64,000 nucleotides of DNA from Brevundimonas guildfordensis (GCF_014836405.1 NZ_JACSQU010000002.1:248001-312000), one strand, 5' to 3'; shown: positions 46,863 through 56,364, counted from the first letter of the stretch. A program made the numbers and translations. Notes: generated by a model not told the origin, from the letters alone.

Positions 46863-47153
46863 CTACGACCCCACCACATCCTCGTACTCGGGATGGCGTT
46901 TCAGCCAGGCGACGGCATAGCTGCAGTGGGGGATCAGGGTCAGCTTTTCGGCGCGTGCGTGGTCGGCCATGGCTTGCATGAAACGGCCTGCCGCCCCGGC
47001 GCCGCGCAAGGCCGGGTGCGCCTCGACGTGCAGGATGATGCGGGCGTGACCGCGTACGGCGTATTCAGCCCAGACCGGGTGCTCGGTTCCGTCGGCGTCG
47101 GCGAACATCTGCTGGAAGCGGTGGTCGGCGGCGTGGTCTTTGAAGGCGGACAC
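46863..47153 (-). CDS. Small GNAT-like acetyltransferase (NATD1 type)
   Basis: 96 residues: [62 protein letters not shown], written here in parts as the acetyl-CoA loop ([12 protein letters not shown]) and the terminal [10 protein letters not shown] motif of the YjdJ/NATD1 group. Family length is about 95. Substrate unknown. Confidence 0.88.
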   Translation of the reverse strand: MSAFKDHAADHRFQQMFADADGTEHPVWAEYAVRGHARIILHVEAHPALRGAGAAGRFMQAMADHARAEKLTLIPHCSYAVAWLKRHPEYEDVVGS

Positions 47154-47180
47154 GAAAGGCTCCTCCTGAATGCGGTGGGG

Positions 47181-47555
47181 TCAGGCCGGCCGGTCGTTCA
47201 GCAGGGCCAGCAGACCCAGAACGCTTTTCACCGTGAACCAGATCGACACCAGCAGCAAAAGAAGTCCGAACAGCAGAAGGAACGGAATGCCGATCAGGAA
47301 GGCCGAGGCCACGGCGCTGACGGCCACCAGCACCCACAGGATGGCGCTGATCCAGAACACCGACCAGAACAGCTTGATCTGCGCCTCGACGTGCTGGGCC
47401 GCGACACCCGTCGCCGAGCCGCGATTCACATAGGCCAGGACCAGGCCGACGAGCACCAGCACGTTCGCGCTGGGGATCGACAGGATGTAGAGGATCCACG
47501 CCACGATGGCGCCGTCGCGGCCCGCAACCGGGAGGGCGGAGTTCTGCTCGCTCAT
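47181..47555 (-). CDS. DUF4870-like membrane protein
   Basis: 124 residues with four hydrophobic stretches ([61 protein letters not shown]), resembling the Tic20/DUF4870 group. Unknown role. It follows a similar small membrane protein gene on the same strand, 14 bp apart, so the two are probably co-expressed. Confidence 0.75.
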   Translation of the reverse strand: MSEQNSALPVAGRDGAIVAWILYILSIPSANVLVLVGLVLAYVNRGSATGVAAQHVEAQIKLFWSVFWISAILWVLVAVSAVASAFLIGIPFLLLFGLLLLLVSIWFTVKSVLGLLALLNDRPA

Positions 47556-47569
47556 GAAGGGCGGTCCTT

Positions 47570-47944
47570 TCAGTAGAAGAGGCGACGGGGCTCAGCGATA
47601 GGGCGTCCGTTCAGCAGGTCCTTCAGCCCCAGAGCGCCGCGCAGGATGGTCCACACCGCCATGATGAAGAGCACGAAGACGCCGACGTTGACCAGGATCA
47701 ACACTGCGCCGGCGATGATGGCGCAGACGGCGGCTAGAAGGGTGCGCTGCTGAAAGATGAAATGGCTGCGCAGAATCGGATCGACCGGCGCGGAACGGCG
47801 CCAGACCCGCAGCAGCCCGACCGCGGCCGCTACGCCGAAGGTGGGCGCCGCCAGAAGGATGAGCGCATAGCCGACATAGAGCCCGGACAGGTCAGCCGAG
47901 ACCTCGCCGCCGCTGTTGCTGCTGTAATCGCCGGACTGGACCAT
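47570..47944 (-). CDS. Small multi-pass membrane protein
   Basis: 124 residues: a polar N-terminus, then hydrophobic segments [44 protein letters not shown] and a short amphipathic end ([15 protein letters not shown]). The terminal LLNGRP resembles the LLNDRP end of the downstream protein, which suggests distant paralogy. Function unknown. Confidence 0.7.
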   Translation of the reverse strand: MVQSGDYSSNSGGEVSADLSGLYVGYALILLAAPTFGVAAAVGLLRVWRRSAPVDPILRSHFIFQQRTLLAAVCAIIAGAVLILVNVGVFVLFIMAVWTILRGALGLKDLLNGRPIAEPRRLFY

Positions 47945-48001
47945 CGGAACCTCTTGTCAGCGAGAGATGATGGCGGGACGCCGCGTCCGGCGCAACCAGC
48001 C

Positions 48002-48391
48002 TCAACGCGAATAGGCGACTTCGCAGGCGGCGGCCGCGGCATCGGGAATGGCGCCCGGCTTTTCTACCCGAACCACGACACTCAGGACGCGCGGATCGGC
48101 CAGGCAGGCGATGGCCGTGCGTTCGGCGAAGGTCTCGATCAGGGCGATGTGCGGCCCCGCCGCCAGTTCGCGCACGATGCGGGCCACGCCGTCATAATCC
48201 AGGGTGTCGGTCAGCCGCTCCACCGGCGCGTCGCCCAGGTCCAGTTCGACGTCCACAACCAGAGGCTGGAGCCGTCCATGCTCGTGGTCATAGAAGCCGA
48301 TGGAGGCGTCGACCTTCAGGGCGCGCACCATGACCTTCAGGCCCAGCCGGCGCGGTTCGGCGGAGGGCAGGGGGGTGACGACGGCGCTCAA
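48002..48391 (-). CDS. folB: Dihydroneopterin aldolase
   Basis: 129 residues of the FolB family: VMVRALKVDASIGFYDHEHGRLQPLVVDVELDL across the active-site region, then LDYDGVARIVRELA and the Glu/Lys residues in LIETFAERTAI and VRVEKPGAIP. Produces 6-hydroxymethyl-dihydropterin for folate synthesis. The start overlaps the stop of the pterin-synthase-like gene by 4 nt. Other fol genes are not in view. Confidence 0.92.
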   Translation of the reverse strand: MSAVVTPLPSAEPRRLGLKVMVRALKVDASIGFYDHEHGRLQPLVVDVELDLGDAPVERLTDTLDYDGVARIVRELAAGPHIALIETFAERTAIACLADPRVLSVVVRVEKPGAIPDAAAAACEVAYSR

Positions 48392-48924
48392 GACCAGGTC
48401 TCCGGCGGCAGAAGATCATTGATGCTGAAATCGGCCCGGTCGCACCAGGCGCCGAGCTCCCAGGTGCGCTCCGCCGCGGTCAGACCGCGCGTCAGAACGG
48501 TGTTGGTCGGCGTCTCCTCGATGGCCAGCTCGGCCAGGCGGAAGGGCAGGCCCTCGGCCGACAGGATGGCCTCCAGCTTGCGCCACAGGGCGATGACCAG
48601 GGCCTCGGTCGTCGGATCGCCGTCCACGGTCAGCACCTGGTTGAGCCGGTGCGGCTCATGCTGCTGGAACCAGGCGAGCAGGGGGTCGGCGCGGTTCAGT
48701 TGGAAGGCGTGGTCCAGGCTGCGGTCAACGAAGCCGTGCCAGCGCGCCTTCAGCCGCTCGAACGAAGCCGTATAGTTGGCGCCGCCGAAGTCGATCTCGG
48801 CCGTCGGCTCCAGGGTCACAGTCACGAATTCATTGTGCCCATGCGGCACGGCGCATTTCGACCCCGCATCGGCGATCAGCCGGTGCGCCATCGAGAAGCG
48901 GCGAGTGAAACGGACAGCGGGCAT
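48388..48924 (-). CDS. 6-pyruvoyltetrahydropterin synthase / QueD family protein
   Basis: 178 residues, longer than canonical QueD (about 120). Zinc ligands His14, His28 and His30 (FSMAHR, VPHGHN), active-site Cys24 and the C-terminal AIEETPTNT Glu are all present. The family makes 6-carboxytetrahydropterin for queuosine or pyruvoyl-pterins. Because it overlaps folB and lies near a FolM-like reductase, a part in folate or monapterin metabolism (PTPS-III-like) is possible, but Cys24 rather than a PTPS-III Glu favours QueD-type chemistry. Confidence 0.85.
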   Translation of the reverse strand: MPAVRFTRRFSMAHRLIADAGSKCAVPHGHNEFVTVTLEPTAEIDFGGANYTASFERLKARWHGFVDRSLDHAFQLNRADPLLAWFQQHEPHRLNQVLTVDGDPTTEALVIALWRKLEAILSAEGLPFRLAELAIEETPTNTVLTRGLTAAERTWELGAWCDRADFSINDLLPPETWS

Positions 48925-49028
48925 GAGGGTCTCAGGATGAACGGCGGCAGCTAAGGCGCCAACCTATCGGCAAATAAAGGTCATGTGGCGGCGAACGACG
49001 CCGCCGCTGACGGCTCAGGCTTGATGGT

Positions 49029-49805
49029 TCAGGCGAACTCAAGATCGCGGTCGCGGCGGGTCAGGGACGCCCCGGCGTCGACTACCAGATTTTGTCCGGT
49101 CAGGCTGCGCGCGGTCAGGATGAAGGTCAGGGCGGCGGCCAGATCCTCGACCGCCACGGGCCGTTTCAGCGGCGTGGCCTCGGCCCCGGCCTGATAGTCG
49201 GCTTCAGGCCAGCCGGCCGAGGGCAGGGTCAGGCCCGGCGCAATGCCGCAGACGCGGATGCGGGGCGCCAGGGCCAGCGCCAGGGCGCCGGTCATGTGGG
49301 CGATGCCGACGCGGCTGACGGTGTAGGAGAAGAAGTCGGGGTTCGGAGCCGTGACCTTATAGTCCAGCATATTGACCACCACGCCTTCGTCCGCCTCAGG
49401 CAGGCGCGCGGCGAAGTCGCGGATCAGGGCCAGCGGCGCCAGGACGTTGACCTCGTGATGAAGGCGCAGATCCGCCTCCTGAAAGGTCTGCAACTGGTCA
49501 TAGACGAACAGGGAGGCGTTGTTGACCAGCGCCCGCAACGGCCCGAAGGCGAAGGCCTGATCCATCAGGGCGGCGCGCGCGTCTGGGTCGGTCAGCTCGG
49601 CCTGAACGGCGATGGCGCGCCGTCCCATGCCCTCGATGGTCTGAACGACAGACTGTGCGCCGACCGCGTCGGAACGATAGTGGACGACGACGTCATAGCC
49701 CGCCTGGGCGGCCGCCTTCGCCAGCACCGCCCCGATCCGACCCGAGGCGGCGGTGACCAGCGCTGCGCCCCGCGAAGGAGCGTCGGCGCGCCCGGACTCA
49801 GTCAA
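49029..49805 (-). CDS. SDR reductase resembling pteridine reductase / FolM
   Basis: 258 residues from a TTG that overlaps the stop of a small upstream ORF. Nucleotide loop VTAASGRIGAVLAKA and NNAS. The catalytic Ser of ordinary SDRs is replaced by Asp148 (NMLDYKV), as in PTR1 and FolM; Tyr161 is present, but the Lys of YxxxK is Arg165 (YTVSR). It ends with LTGQNLVVDAGASL. The Asp replacement and proximity to folB support reduction of dihydrobiopterin, dihydromonapterin or dihydrofolate (inference). The Lys-to-Arg change is unusual and might lower activity. Confidence 0.8.
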   Translation of the reverse strand: MTESGRADAPSRGAALVTAASGRIGAVLAKAAAQAGYDVVVHYRSDAVGAQSVVQTIEGMGRRAIAVQAELTDPDARAALMDQAFAFGPLRALVNNASLFVYDQLQTFQEADLRLHHEVNVLAPLALIRDFAARLPEADEGVVVNMLDYKVTAPNPDFFSYTVSRVGIAHMTGALALALAPRIRVCGIAPGLTLPSAGWPEADYQAGAEATPLKRPVAVEDLAAALTFILTARSLTGQNLVVDAGASLTRRDRDLEFA

Positions 49806-49878
49806 CCCGGCCGAACTCGTAGTAGTTGACGGCGGCGAGGACGGCGATGAAAACGAAGATGGTGGCGATGGCCAGCAT
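49798..49878 (-). CDS. 26-residue single-pass membrane protein
   Basis: ATG 49876-49878 with AGGAG 7 nt upstream, an excellent ribosome site. The peptide is MLAIATIFVFIAVLAAVNYY plus a short polar tail (EFGRVD): one transmembrane helix. Its stop overlaps the TTG start of the SDR gene, so translation of the SDR may depend on it. Too short for usual gene callers. Function unknown. Confidence 0.65.
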   Translation of the reverse strand: MLAIATIFVFIAVLAAVNYYEFGRVD

Positions 49879-49959
49879 GGTGCAGCTCCTGATTTTGTCT
49901 CCGAATAGGGGCAAGCGCTCCCCTGTTCAAGCCGCCCGACCGCAGCCTATCGTTCGCGC

Positions 49960-50433
49960 ATGGCGAACTGGCGCACCCGCATCGAACCCTTCACCCGGCC
50001 TTTGTTCTTCGCCTGGTCGCGGATGAGCCGGGGCATGACGCTTGGCGTGCGCGGCGCGGCGGTCGATGGCGAGGGCCGGGTGCTGCTGGTCAAGCACACC
50101 TATCTGGAGGGCTGGTGGCTGCCCGGCGGCGGCGTGGACAGGGGCGAGACGACCCAGGCCGCCGTTATCCGCGAACTGCGGGAGGAAGCCGGGCTGATCG
50201 TCAGGGGCGAGCCGCGTCTGCTGTCGGTCCACTCCAATGAACGCTTCTTTCCGGGGGATCACGTGCTGGTTTTCCGTATCGACGCCTTCGACGTGACCGA
50301 GCGGACCAGCCACGGCGAAATCGCCGAGATCGGCTGGTTCCACCCCCACGCCCTGCCCGAGGACGCGACCCGCGCCACCCGCGCCCGCCTGGCCGAGATC
50401 TTCGGCGGCGCCGCGCCCGATCCGAATTGGTGA
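49960..50433 (+). CDS. NUDIX hydrolase
   Basis: 157 residues. The Nudix box is GGVDRGETTQAAVIRELREEAG, with all metal-binding Glu present (REEAG). It begins with a basic helix (MANWRTRIEPFTRPLFFAWS), and substrate residues are in YLEGWWLPGG. It hydrolyses a nucleoside diphosphate linked to another moiety; the substrate is unidentified. The next gene starts 8 bp downstream. Confidence 0.92.
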   Translation: MANWRTRIEPFTRPLFFAWSRMSRGMTLGVRGAAVDGEGRVLLVKHTYLEGWWLPGGGVDRGETTQAAVIRELREEAGLIVRGEPRLLSVHSNERFFPGDHVLVFRIDAFDVTERTSHGEIAEIGWFHPHALPEDATRATRARLAEIFGGAAPDPNW

Positions 50434-50441
50434 GACAGCCG

Positions 50442-50888
50442 ATGCAGTTACCCGTCCTCGCCCTGCTGGCCATGATCATCGGCGGCGCCGCCACCGCCCT
50501 GCAGGGGCCGACCAATGCGCGGCTGGCCAGCGCGGTGGGCTCGCCGGTCAATGCGGCCTTCGTCTCCTTCTTCGTCGGTACGGTGGCGCTGGGGCTGCTG
50601 GCGACGGCGTTGCAGACGCGGCCGGACGTGCAGGCGGTGAGGGCTCTGCCGGCCTGGGCCTGGCTGGGCGGTCTGTACGGCTGCGTCTTCGTGGTGGCGG
50701 CCGCTTGGGGCGTGCCCAAGATCGGTGTGGCGCTGACCATCACCCTGATGGTGGCGGGCCAACTTGCATTAAGCCTGATCCTCGACCACTTCGGCGTCAT
50801 GGGCGTGCCGCAGCAGCCGATCAGCCTGACCCGCATCGCCGGGATGCTGCTGGTGATCGGCGGGGTGCTTCTGGTCCGGCGCGGCTGA
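50442..50888 (+). CDS. DMT superfamily transporter, DUF606/YdcZ type
   Basis: 148 residues from ATG 50442 ([12 protein letters not shown]), a five-helix half-size member. Typical segments are [22 protein letters not shown] near the start and a last helix [14 protein letters not shown]. Such proteins work as homodimers or pairs. The substrate is unknown. It sits between the Nudix gene and uvrC on the same strand. Confidence 0.88.
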   Translation: MQLPVLALLAMIIGGAATALQGPTNARLASAVGSPVNAAFVSFFVGTVALGLLATALQTRPDVQAVRALPAWAWLGGLYGCVFVVAAAWGVPKIGVALTITLMVAGQLALSLILDHFGVMGVPQQPISLTRIAGMLLVIGGVLLVRRG

Positions 50889-50904
50889 GCCTATATCCCG
50901 CCCG

Positions 50905-52803
50905 ATGACCGATCCGACGCCCGACATTCCGGAGACGCCAGCCTCGCAGGCGACCGCCCTTCCGCTTCAGGCCGCCGAGCTGATCGCGGACGAGGCCCGG
51001 CGCGCGCCCGACAAGCCCGGCGTCTATCGCATGTACGGCGAGGACGGCGCCTGCCTCTATGTCGGCAAGGCCAAGTCGCTGAAGAAGCGGGTGGTTCAAT
51101 ATGCGCAAGGGCGATTTCACACCCAACGCATCGGCCTGATGGTGTCGCTGACCCGTTCGATGGAACTTGTGGTCACCGCCTCCGAGACCGAGGCCCTGCT
51201 GCTCGAATCCAACTTCATCAAGAAACTGAAGCCGCGCTTCAACGTGGTGCTGAGGGACGACAAATCCTTCGCCGAACTGATGATCCGCCGCGACCACCGC
51301 GCGCCCCAGGTCCGCAAGCATCGCGGCGCCCATACGATTCCCGGCGACTATTTCGGCCCCTTCGCCTCGACCTGGGCGGTCAACCACACGCTGAACACGC
51401 TGCAGAAGGCCTTCCTGCTGCGGTCGTGTTCGGACAGCGTCTACGAGACGCGCACCCGCCCCTGCATGCTGCACCAGATCAAGCGCTGCTCGGCGCCCTG
51501 CACCGGCCTGATCAGCCTTGAGGACTACGGCGATCTGGTCACTGAGGCCGAACAGTTCCTGCGCGGCAAGTCGCGCGCGGTCATCGGCCGCCTGTCGCAG
51601 GAGATGCAGGCGGCGTCGGACGACCTCGACTTCGAGACCGCCGCCCGCGTGCGCGACCGTATCCGCGCCCTGTCGGCCATCGCCATGGAGAGCAGCGTCA
51701 ACGCCGACGGCGTGGCCGAGGCCGACGTCTTCGCCCTGCATTCCGAGGGCGGTCAGGCCTGCGTCCAGGTCTTCTTCTACCGCGCGGGCCAGAACTGGGG
51801 CGGGCGCGCCTATTTCCCGCGCGTGGACAGGAGCGACAGCGACCCGGAAATCCTCGCCGCCTTCCTGGGGCAGTTCTATGAGGACAAGCCGATCCCGCGC
51901 CTGATCCTGTCCAACGTCCGCCCCCACGAACTGGAGCTGCTGGAGGAAGCCTTCAGCATGAAGGCCGAGCGGCGCGTCGAGATCGCCCGGCCGTTGCGCG
52001 GCGGCAAGGCCAGTCTGGTCGATCACGCCCTGACCAACGCCCGCGAGGCGCTGGGCCGCAAGCTGGCCGAGAACTCGGCCCAATCCAAGATTCTGGACGA
52101 GGTGTGCGAGGCCTTTGGTCTGGACGCCCGGCCCGAGCGGATCGAGGTCTATGACAACGCCCATATTCAGGGAACCAACGCCGTCGGCGGCATGATCGTC
52201 GCGGGGCCTGAGGGCTTCCGCAAGAACCAGTACCGCAAGTTCAACATCAAGAGCGAAGACCTGGCGCCCGGCGACGACTACGGCATGATGCGCGAGGTCA
52301 TGCGCCGCCGTTTCGGACGGCTGGTGAAGGACGAGGAGGCCGGTGAGGCGGTCGAGCGCCCCGACCTGCTGCTGATCGACGGCGGGGCGGGCCAGTTGGC
52401 CGAGGTGCTGGCCGTCATGGCCGACCTGGGCGTCGATGACATCGCCGTGGTCGGGGTGGCCAAGGGACCGGACCGCGACGCAGGGCTGGAGAAGTTCTTC
52501 ATGCCGGGCAAACCGCCCTTCATGCTGCCGCTGAAGTCGCCGGCCCTCTACTACCTGCAGCGTCTGCGGGACGAGGCGCACCGCTTCGCCAACGGCGCCC
52601 ACGCCAAGCGCCGCTCGATGGATATCAAGAAAAATCCGCTGGACGAGATCGAGGGCGTCGGGCCGGGCCGCAAGAAGGCCTTGCTGCACGCCTTCGGTTC
52701 GGCCAAGGGGGTCAGCCGAGCGTCCGTCGCCGACCTGGTCAAGGTGGACGGGGTCAGCCAGGCGCTGGCCGAACGCATCCACGGCTTTTTTCACAAGTCC
52801 TGA
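50905..52803 (+). CDS. uvrC: Excinuclease ABC subunit C
   Basis: Dual-incision nuclease of nucleotide excision repair. 632 residues: GIY-YIG domain ([20 protein letters not shown]), cysteine-containing linker ([13 protein letters not shown]), UVR motif ([19 protein letters not shown]), RNase-H-like endonuclease ([34 protein letters not shown]) and a C-terminal tandem helix-hairpin-helix ([18 protein letters not shown]). It has the normal grouping with pgsA downstream, interrupted by a carbonic anhydrase gene. Confidence 0.97.
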   Translation: MTDPTPDIPETPASQATALPLQAAELIADEARRAPDKPGVYRMYGEDGACLYVGKAKSLKKRVVQYAQGRFHTQRIGLMVSLTRSMELVVTASETEALLLESNFIKKLKPRFNVVLRDDKSFAELMIRRDHRAPQVRKHRGAHTIPGDYFGPFASTWAVNHTLNTLQKAFLLRSCSDSVYETRTRPCMLHQIKRCSAPCTGLISLEDYGDLVTEAEQFLRGKSRAVIGRLSQEMQAASDDLDFETAARVRDRIRALSAIAMESSVNADGVAEADVFALHSEGGQACVQVFFYRAGQNWGGRAYFPRVDRSDSDPEILAAFLGQFYEDKPIPRLILSNVRPHELELLEEAFSMKAERRVEIARPLRGGKASLVDHALTNAREALGRKLAENSAQSKILDEVCEAFGLDARPERIEVYDNAHIQGTNAVGGMIVAGPEGFRKNQYRKFNIKSEDLAPGDDYGMMREVMRRRFGRLVKDEEAGEAVERPDLLLIDGGAGQLAEVLAVMADLGVDDIAVVGVAKGPDRDAGLEKFFMPGKPPFMLPLKSPALYYLQRLRDEAHRFANGAHAKRRSMDIKKNPLDEIEGVGPGRKKALLHAFGSAKGVSRASVADLVKVDGVSQALAERIHGFFHKS

Positions 52804-52857
52804 GCAGCGTCGATTTCGGGTTGAGCGACCAAGCGTCGCGGGTCTAGGAACGATCTC

Positions 52858-53472
52858 ATGATCGCCGAACTGACCAAGGGCTACCATCGCTTCCGCGCGA
52901 ACAGGTGGCCGTCCGAACACGCTGAATACGAGGCCCTGGCCGCCAACGGCCAGAAGCCGCACACCCTGGTCGTGGCCTGCTCCGACAGCCGCGCCGATCC
53001 GGCCCTGATCTTCGACACGGCGCCGGGCGAGCTGTTTGTCGTGCGCAACGTCGCCAATCTGGTCCCGCCTTATGAGCCGGACGGCAAGCTGCACGGCGTC
53101 TCGGCGGCGCTGGAGTTCGGCGTCAATGTGCTGAAAGTCCGGCACATCGTCGTCATGGGCCACGCCTCGTGCGGCGGAGTGAACGCCATGCTGAACGGCG
53201 CGCCCGCCAACTGTCAGGACTTCGTCGCGCCCTGGGTCGAGCAGGCCGCCCCCAGCGTGCGCCGCGCGGTCGAGGCCCTGCCCGCCGAACAGGTCGAGTG
53301 CGCGGCCGAGGAGGCCGTTGTGCGCCTGTCGCTGGACAACCTGCGCACCTTCCCCTGGATCGCGCAGAAGGAGGCGGCGGGCGAATTGCGTCTCAGCGGC
53401 CTGCACTTCGGCATCGCCTTGGGCATCCTGTCCAAGCTGACCGGACCGGGGCGGTTCGAGCGGCTGGACTGA
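52858..53472 (+). CDS. Beta-class carbonic anhydrase
   Basis: 204 residues. Zinc ligands Cys41 (ACSDSRAD), His102 and Cys105 (MGHASCGGV), with the Asp43/Arg45 dyad present. Interconverts CO2 and bicarbonate, supplying carboxylases. Length is normal. It lies between uvrC and pgsA; no metabolic link is obvious. Confidence 0.95.
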   Translation: MIAELTKGYHRFRANRWPSEHAEYEALAANGQKPHTLVVACSDSRADPALIFDTAPGELFVVRNVANLVPPYEPDGKLHGVSAALEFGVNVLKVRHIVVMGHASCGGVNAMLNGAPANCQDFVAPWVEQAAPSVRRAVEALPAEQVECAAEEAVVRLSLDNLRTFPWIAQKEAAGELRLSGLHFGIALGILSKLTGPGRFERLD

Positions 53473-53550
53473 CGCCGGCCCGCCTCTGACGCCGCACTCG
53501 CCTCTGGTCGCGAACCGTGGCACACCCGGCGTGTTGCAACGGAAGACGTC

Positions 53551-54177
53551 ATGGCCCCTGCCTACAAAGCCATCCCCAACATCCTGACCGGCCTGCGCCT
53601 GGCGGCGGGGATCCTCATGTTTCTGCTGCTGGCGGGCGCGACCAGCGGCTTCCCGTTCGTCTCGGCCTGGCTGAGCCCTGACGACCAGTTCGCCATGTAC
53701 CGGACGGGGTTCTGGATCTTCGTCATCGCCGCCTCGACAGACTGGATCGACGGCTACCTGGCTCGCCGCTGGAAGGCCGAGACGCGCTGGGGCGCCATCC
53801 TGGACCCGATCGCCGACAAGATCCTGGTCACCGGCGCCGTGCTGGGCGTGCTGACCTCGGGCTCGGTGCAGCAGATCATCATTCCCTGCGGCCTGATCCT
53901 GTTCCGCGAGTTCGCCGTCTCGGCCCTGCGCGAAACCATGGCCGGGCGGATCAAGTTGCCCGTCACCCTTGCCGCCAAGTGGAAGACGACGCTGCAGATG
54001 GTGGCGCTGGGGTGCCAGCTGTTCGCCCGGAACTGGGACGGCTGGGGCTTGCCGTTCGACTATCTGCCCCACTTCCAGCTGTTCTCGGACGCCCTGATCT
54101 GGCTGGCCGCCATCGTCACCTTGTGGACCGGCTGGCAGTATTTCAGCGCCGCCCAGAAGCAGATGCGCGACCTCTAA
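53551..54177 (+). CDS. pgsA: CDP-diacylglycerol-glycerol-3-phosphate 3-phosphatidyltransferase
   Basis: 208 residues, multi-pass. The CDP-alcohol phosphotransferase motif is complete: DWIDGYLARRW, then GAILDPIADKIL. Makes phosphatidylglycerol phosphate in the inner membrane, the precursor of PG and cardiolipin. The proximity to uvrC is a conserved grouping in alphaproteobacteria (recalled). Confidence 0.95.
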   Translation: MAPAYKAIPNILTGLRLAAGILMFLLLAGATSGFPFVSAWLSPDDQFAMYRTGFWIFVIAASTDWIDGYLARRWKAETRWGAILDPIADKILVTGAVLGVLTSGSVQQIIIPCGLILFREFAVSALRETMAGRIKLPVTLAAKWKTTLQMVALGCQLFARNWDGWGLPFDYLPHFQLFSDALIWLAAIVTLWTGWQYFSAAQKQMRDL

Positions 54178-54284
54178 GCCGTTCGGCCTGTCCATCTAAG
54201 GCGAGCCGAGCGCTCGTTCGCGACCGTCCGGCGGCGGCGTCCTTTTCCCTTGCGCCCTGTGCGGAAGAGCCTACATTGTTCCTG

Positions 54285-54307
54285 CTTATGCTAAGTTTGA
54301 GCATAAG
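54285..54307. promoter_or_regulatory. Perfect dyad upstream of nadA, candidate NAD-regulon operator
   Basis: CTTATGCT-N7-AGCATAAG, eight perfect base pairs, 38 bp before the nadA ATG. The TATGCT/AGCATA arms resemble, from memory, sites predicted for NadQ, the alphaproteobacterial repressor of nad genes. The dyad is certain; the regulator is inferred. Confidence 0.6.
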
Positions 54308-54344
54308 TCGGGGCCGCGCAGATGGCCGTTAGGGAGTAAGGACG

Positions 54345-55424
54345 ATGGCGGACGGCGCTTTCGGTCTGTCGAAGGAACTGGCGGAAGAGACCGCCCCGGT
54401 GTGGGACAAGGTCAAGGATTTCGTCACCCCACTGGAGTGGCCCGAGCAGGCGCGGCTGATCAGCGAGATCAACCAGCTGAAGCGCGAGCGCGACGCGGTC
54501 ATCCTGGCCCACAACTACATGACGCCGGAGATCTTCCACGGGGTCGGCGACTATGTCGGCGACAGCCTGGGCCTGGCCAAGGAGGCGGCGCGCTCGGACG
54601 CCAAGGTGATCGTTCAGGCGGGCGTCCACTTCATGGCCGAGACGTCCAAGATCCTGTCGCCGGACAAGACGGTGCTGATCCCCGACCTGCGCGCGGGCTG
54701 TTCGCTGGCGTCCTCGATCACGGGGGCGGACGTGCGGCTGATCAAGCAGCGGCATCCGGGCCTGCCGGTCGTCACCTATGTGAACACCACGGCCGATGTG
54801 AAGGCCGAGACCGACATCTGCTGCACCAGCGCCAACGCCGTTCAGGTCGTCGAGTGGGCGGCCAAGGAGTGGGGCGTCGACAAGGTCATCCTGATCCCCG
54901 ACGAATATCTGGCGCGCAACGTGGCGGCGCAGACGACGGTGGGCATCATCGCCTGGGCGGGTCGCTGCGAGGTGCATGAGCGCTTCACCGCCGACGACAT
55001 CAAGGAGATGCGCGCCGCCTATCCGGGCGCCGAGATACTGGCCCACCCGGAATGCCCCGAAGAGGTGCTGGCGGCGTCGGACTTCGCCGGGTCGACGGCG
55101 GCGATGATCGACTATGTCGCGGCGCGCAAGCCGAAGCAGGTGGTGATGATCACCGAGTGCTCCATGGCCTCGAACGTCAAGGGCGACGTGCCCGGCGTCG
55201 ACTTCATCGGCCCGTGCAACCTGTGTCCGCACATGAAGCGCATCACCCTGGAGAACATCCGCGACTGCCTGCGCGACATGAAGTTTGAGGTGACGGTGGC
55301 GCCCGAGATGGCCGAGCGGGCCGCCCTGGCGGTGCAGCGGATGATCGACCTGCCGCCGCCGTCGAAGCCTGCGCGCTATGACCTGGTCAAGGCGCGGCAC
55401 CATGTCGACGTGGAGCTGATCTGA
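54345..55424 (+). CDS. nadA: Quinolinate synthase
   Basis: 359 residues. Condenses iminoaspartate from NadB with dihydroxyacetone phosphate to quinolinate using a [4Fe-4S] cluster. Cluster cysteines lie in DLRAGCSLASS, MITECSMASN and GPCNLCPHMK. AHNYMTPEIFHGVGDYVGDSL is the N-terminal substrate region. First gene of nadA-M50-nadB-nadC, behind a palindromic operator. Confidence 0.97.
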   Translation: MADGAFGLSKELAEETAPVWDKVKDFVTPLEWPEQARLISEINQLKRERDAVILAHNYMTPEIFHGVGDYVGDSLGLAKEAARSDAKVIVQAGVHFMAETSKILSPDKTVLIPDLRAGCSLASSITGADVRLIKQRHPGLPVVTYVNTTADVKAETDICCTSANAVQVVEWAAKEWGVDKVILIPDEYLARNVAAQTTVGIIAWAGRCEVHERFTADDIKEMRAAYPGAEILAHPECPEEVLAASDFAGSTAAMIDYVAARKPKQVVMITECSMASNVKGDVPGVDFIGPCNLCPHMKRITLENIRDCLRDMKFEVTVAPEMAERAALAVQRMIDLPPPSKPARYDLVKARHHVDVELI

Positions 55425-55482
55425 CGGCCCCGCGGCGCCGCGGCCCGGTGGCGGGCCCGCGCCCCGCGCCCAGTTCGAATCC

Positions 55483-56361
55483 ATGAGCGATACAGACAAC
55501 AGACTTTCCCCCGACGGCCGCAGGCCCGGACCCTGGGACCCGCGCCCGGAAGAGACGGCGCCTGCGCCCGCGCGCGAGGCCGCCCGCTACAGCGCGCGTC
55601 ATGACACGCCGCGCGAGGACAAGGGCCAGCACCCCGTCTGGGCGGTGGTCTCGACCCTGTTGATGGCGGGTTTCCTGTGGTTCCTGACCGGCAGCTGGGT
55701 CGTGGCGGGGGCGGTGCTGTTCGGCCTGTTGGTGCACGAATACGGCCATGTGCTGGCGATGAACCGCGTCGGCATGGGCCCGGCGCGCATCTACATCATC
55801 CCCTTCCTGGGCGGGCTGGCGAAGGGCCAGCGCGCGCCGAAGAGCGAATGGCACGGGGTGCTGGTGTCGCTGGCGGGGCCGGCGTTCGGCCTGCTGGCCA
55901 TGATCCCCTTTGTGGTCGTGGGCGTGGCGATGAAGTCGCCGGAATGGCTGATGGGCGCCTTCTTCATCGCCATGATCAATCTGTTGAACCTGCTGCCTGC
56001 GCCGCCGCTGGACGGGTCAAAGGCGCTGGGGCCGGTGCTGACGCGGGTGCATCCGCGACTGGAGCAGGTCGCCCTGCTGGCCGTCGGCGGCCTGGCCGTG
56101 TGGTGGGGGCTGTCGACGGGGCGGCTGATCCTGGCCGTCTTCCTGGGGCTGGCGGTGATCGGCCACCTGAAGCGCGGCGTCTGGCGCGCGGCGTGGGGAC
56201 AGCTGACTTGGCCCGAGGCGGGGCGCAGCCTGGCGCTTTACCTGCTGACGGCGGTTGTCTGCGCGGCCGCGGCGATCGGCGCCCTGCTGCCGCTGACAGG
56301 CGGGGCGGTCGAGCCGGCGTTCGAGATGGGCTTGCGCTTCTTCGGGGTGGGAGGCCGCTAG
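55483..56361 (+). CDS. Site-2-type membrane metalloprotease (M50), inside the nad operon
   Basis: 292 residues. A polar 45-residue N-terminus, then about six membrane helices. The zinc motif HEYGH is in LVHEYGHVLAMNRVG and the third ligand in NLLPAPPLDGSKAL, the hallmark of S2P proteases. No PDZ or CBS domain. It sits 58 bp after nadA and 3 bp before nadB, so it is almost certainly co-transcribed with NAD synthesis genes. The substrate is unknown. Confidence 0.9.
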   Translation: MSDTDNRLSPDGRRPGPWDPRPEETAPAPAREAARYSARHDTPREDKGQHPVWAVVSTLLMAGFLWFLTGSWVVAGAVLFGLLVHEYGHVLAMNRVGMGPARIYIIPFLGGLAKGQRAPKSEWHGVLVSLAGPAFGLLAMIPFVVVGVAMKSPEWLMGAFFIAMINLLNLLPAPPLDGSKALGPVLTRVHPRLEQVALLAVGGLAVWWGLSTGRLILAVFLGLAVIGHLKRGVWRAAWGQLTWPEAGRSLALYLLTAVVCAAAAIGALLPLTGGAVEPAFEMGLRFFGVGGR

Positions 56362-56364
56362 GCC

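Noticed and set aside
50821..54195. Minus-strand open frame of over 1,100 codons
   Set aside because: It runs antisense to uvrC, the carbonic anhydrase gene and pgsA, is Arg/Gly/Gln-rich without domains, and is a by-product of high GC. The same holds for the long antisense frames at 11798-14299, 26309-28249, 36718-38724, 39832-41859 and 43709-45427.
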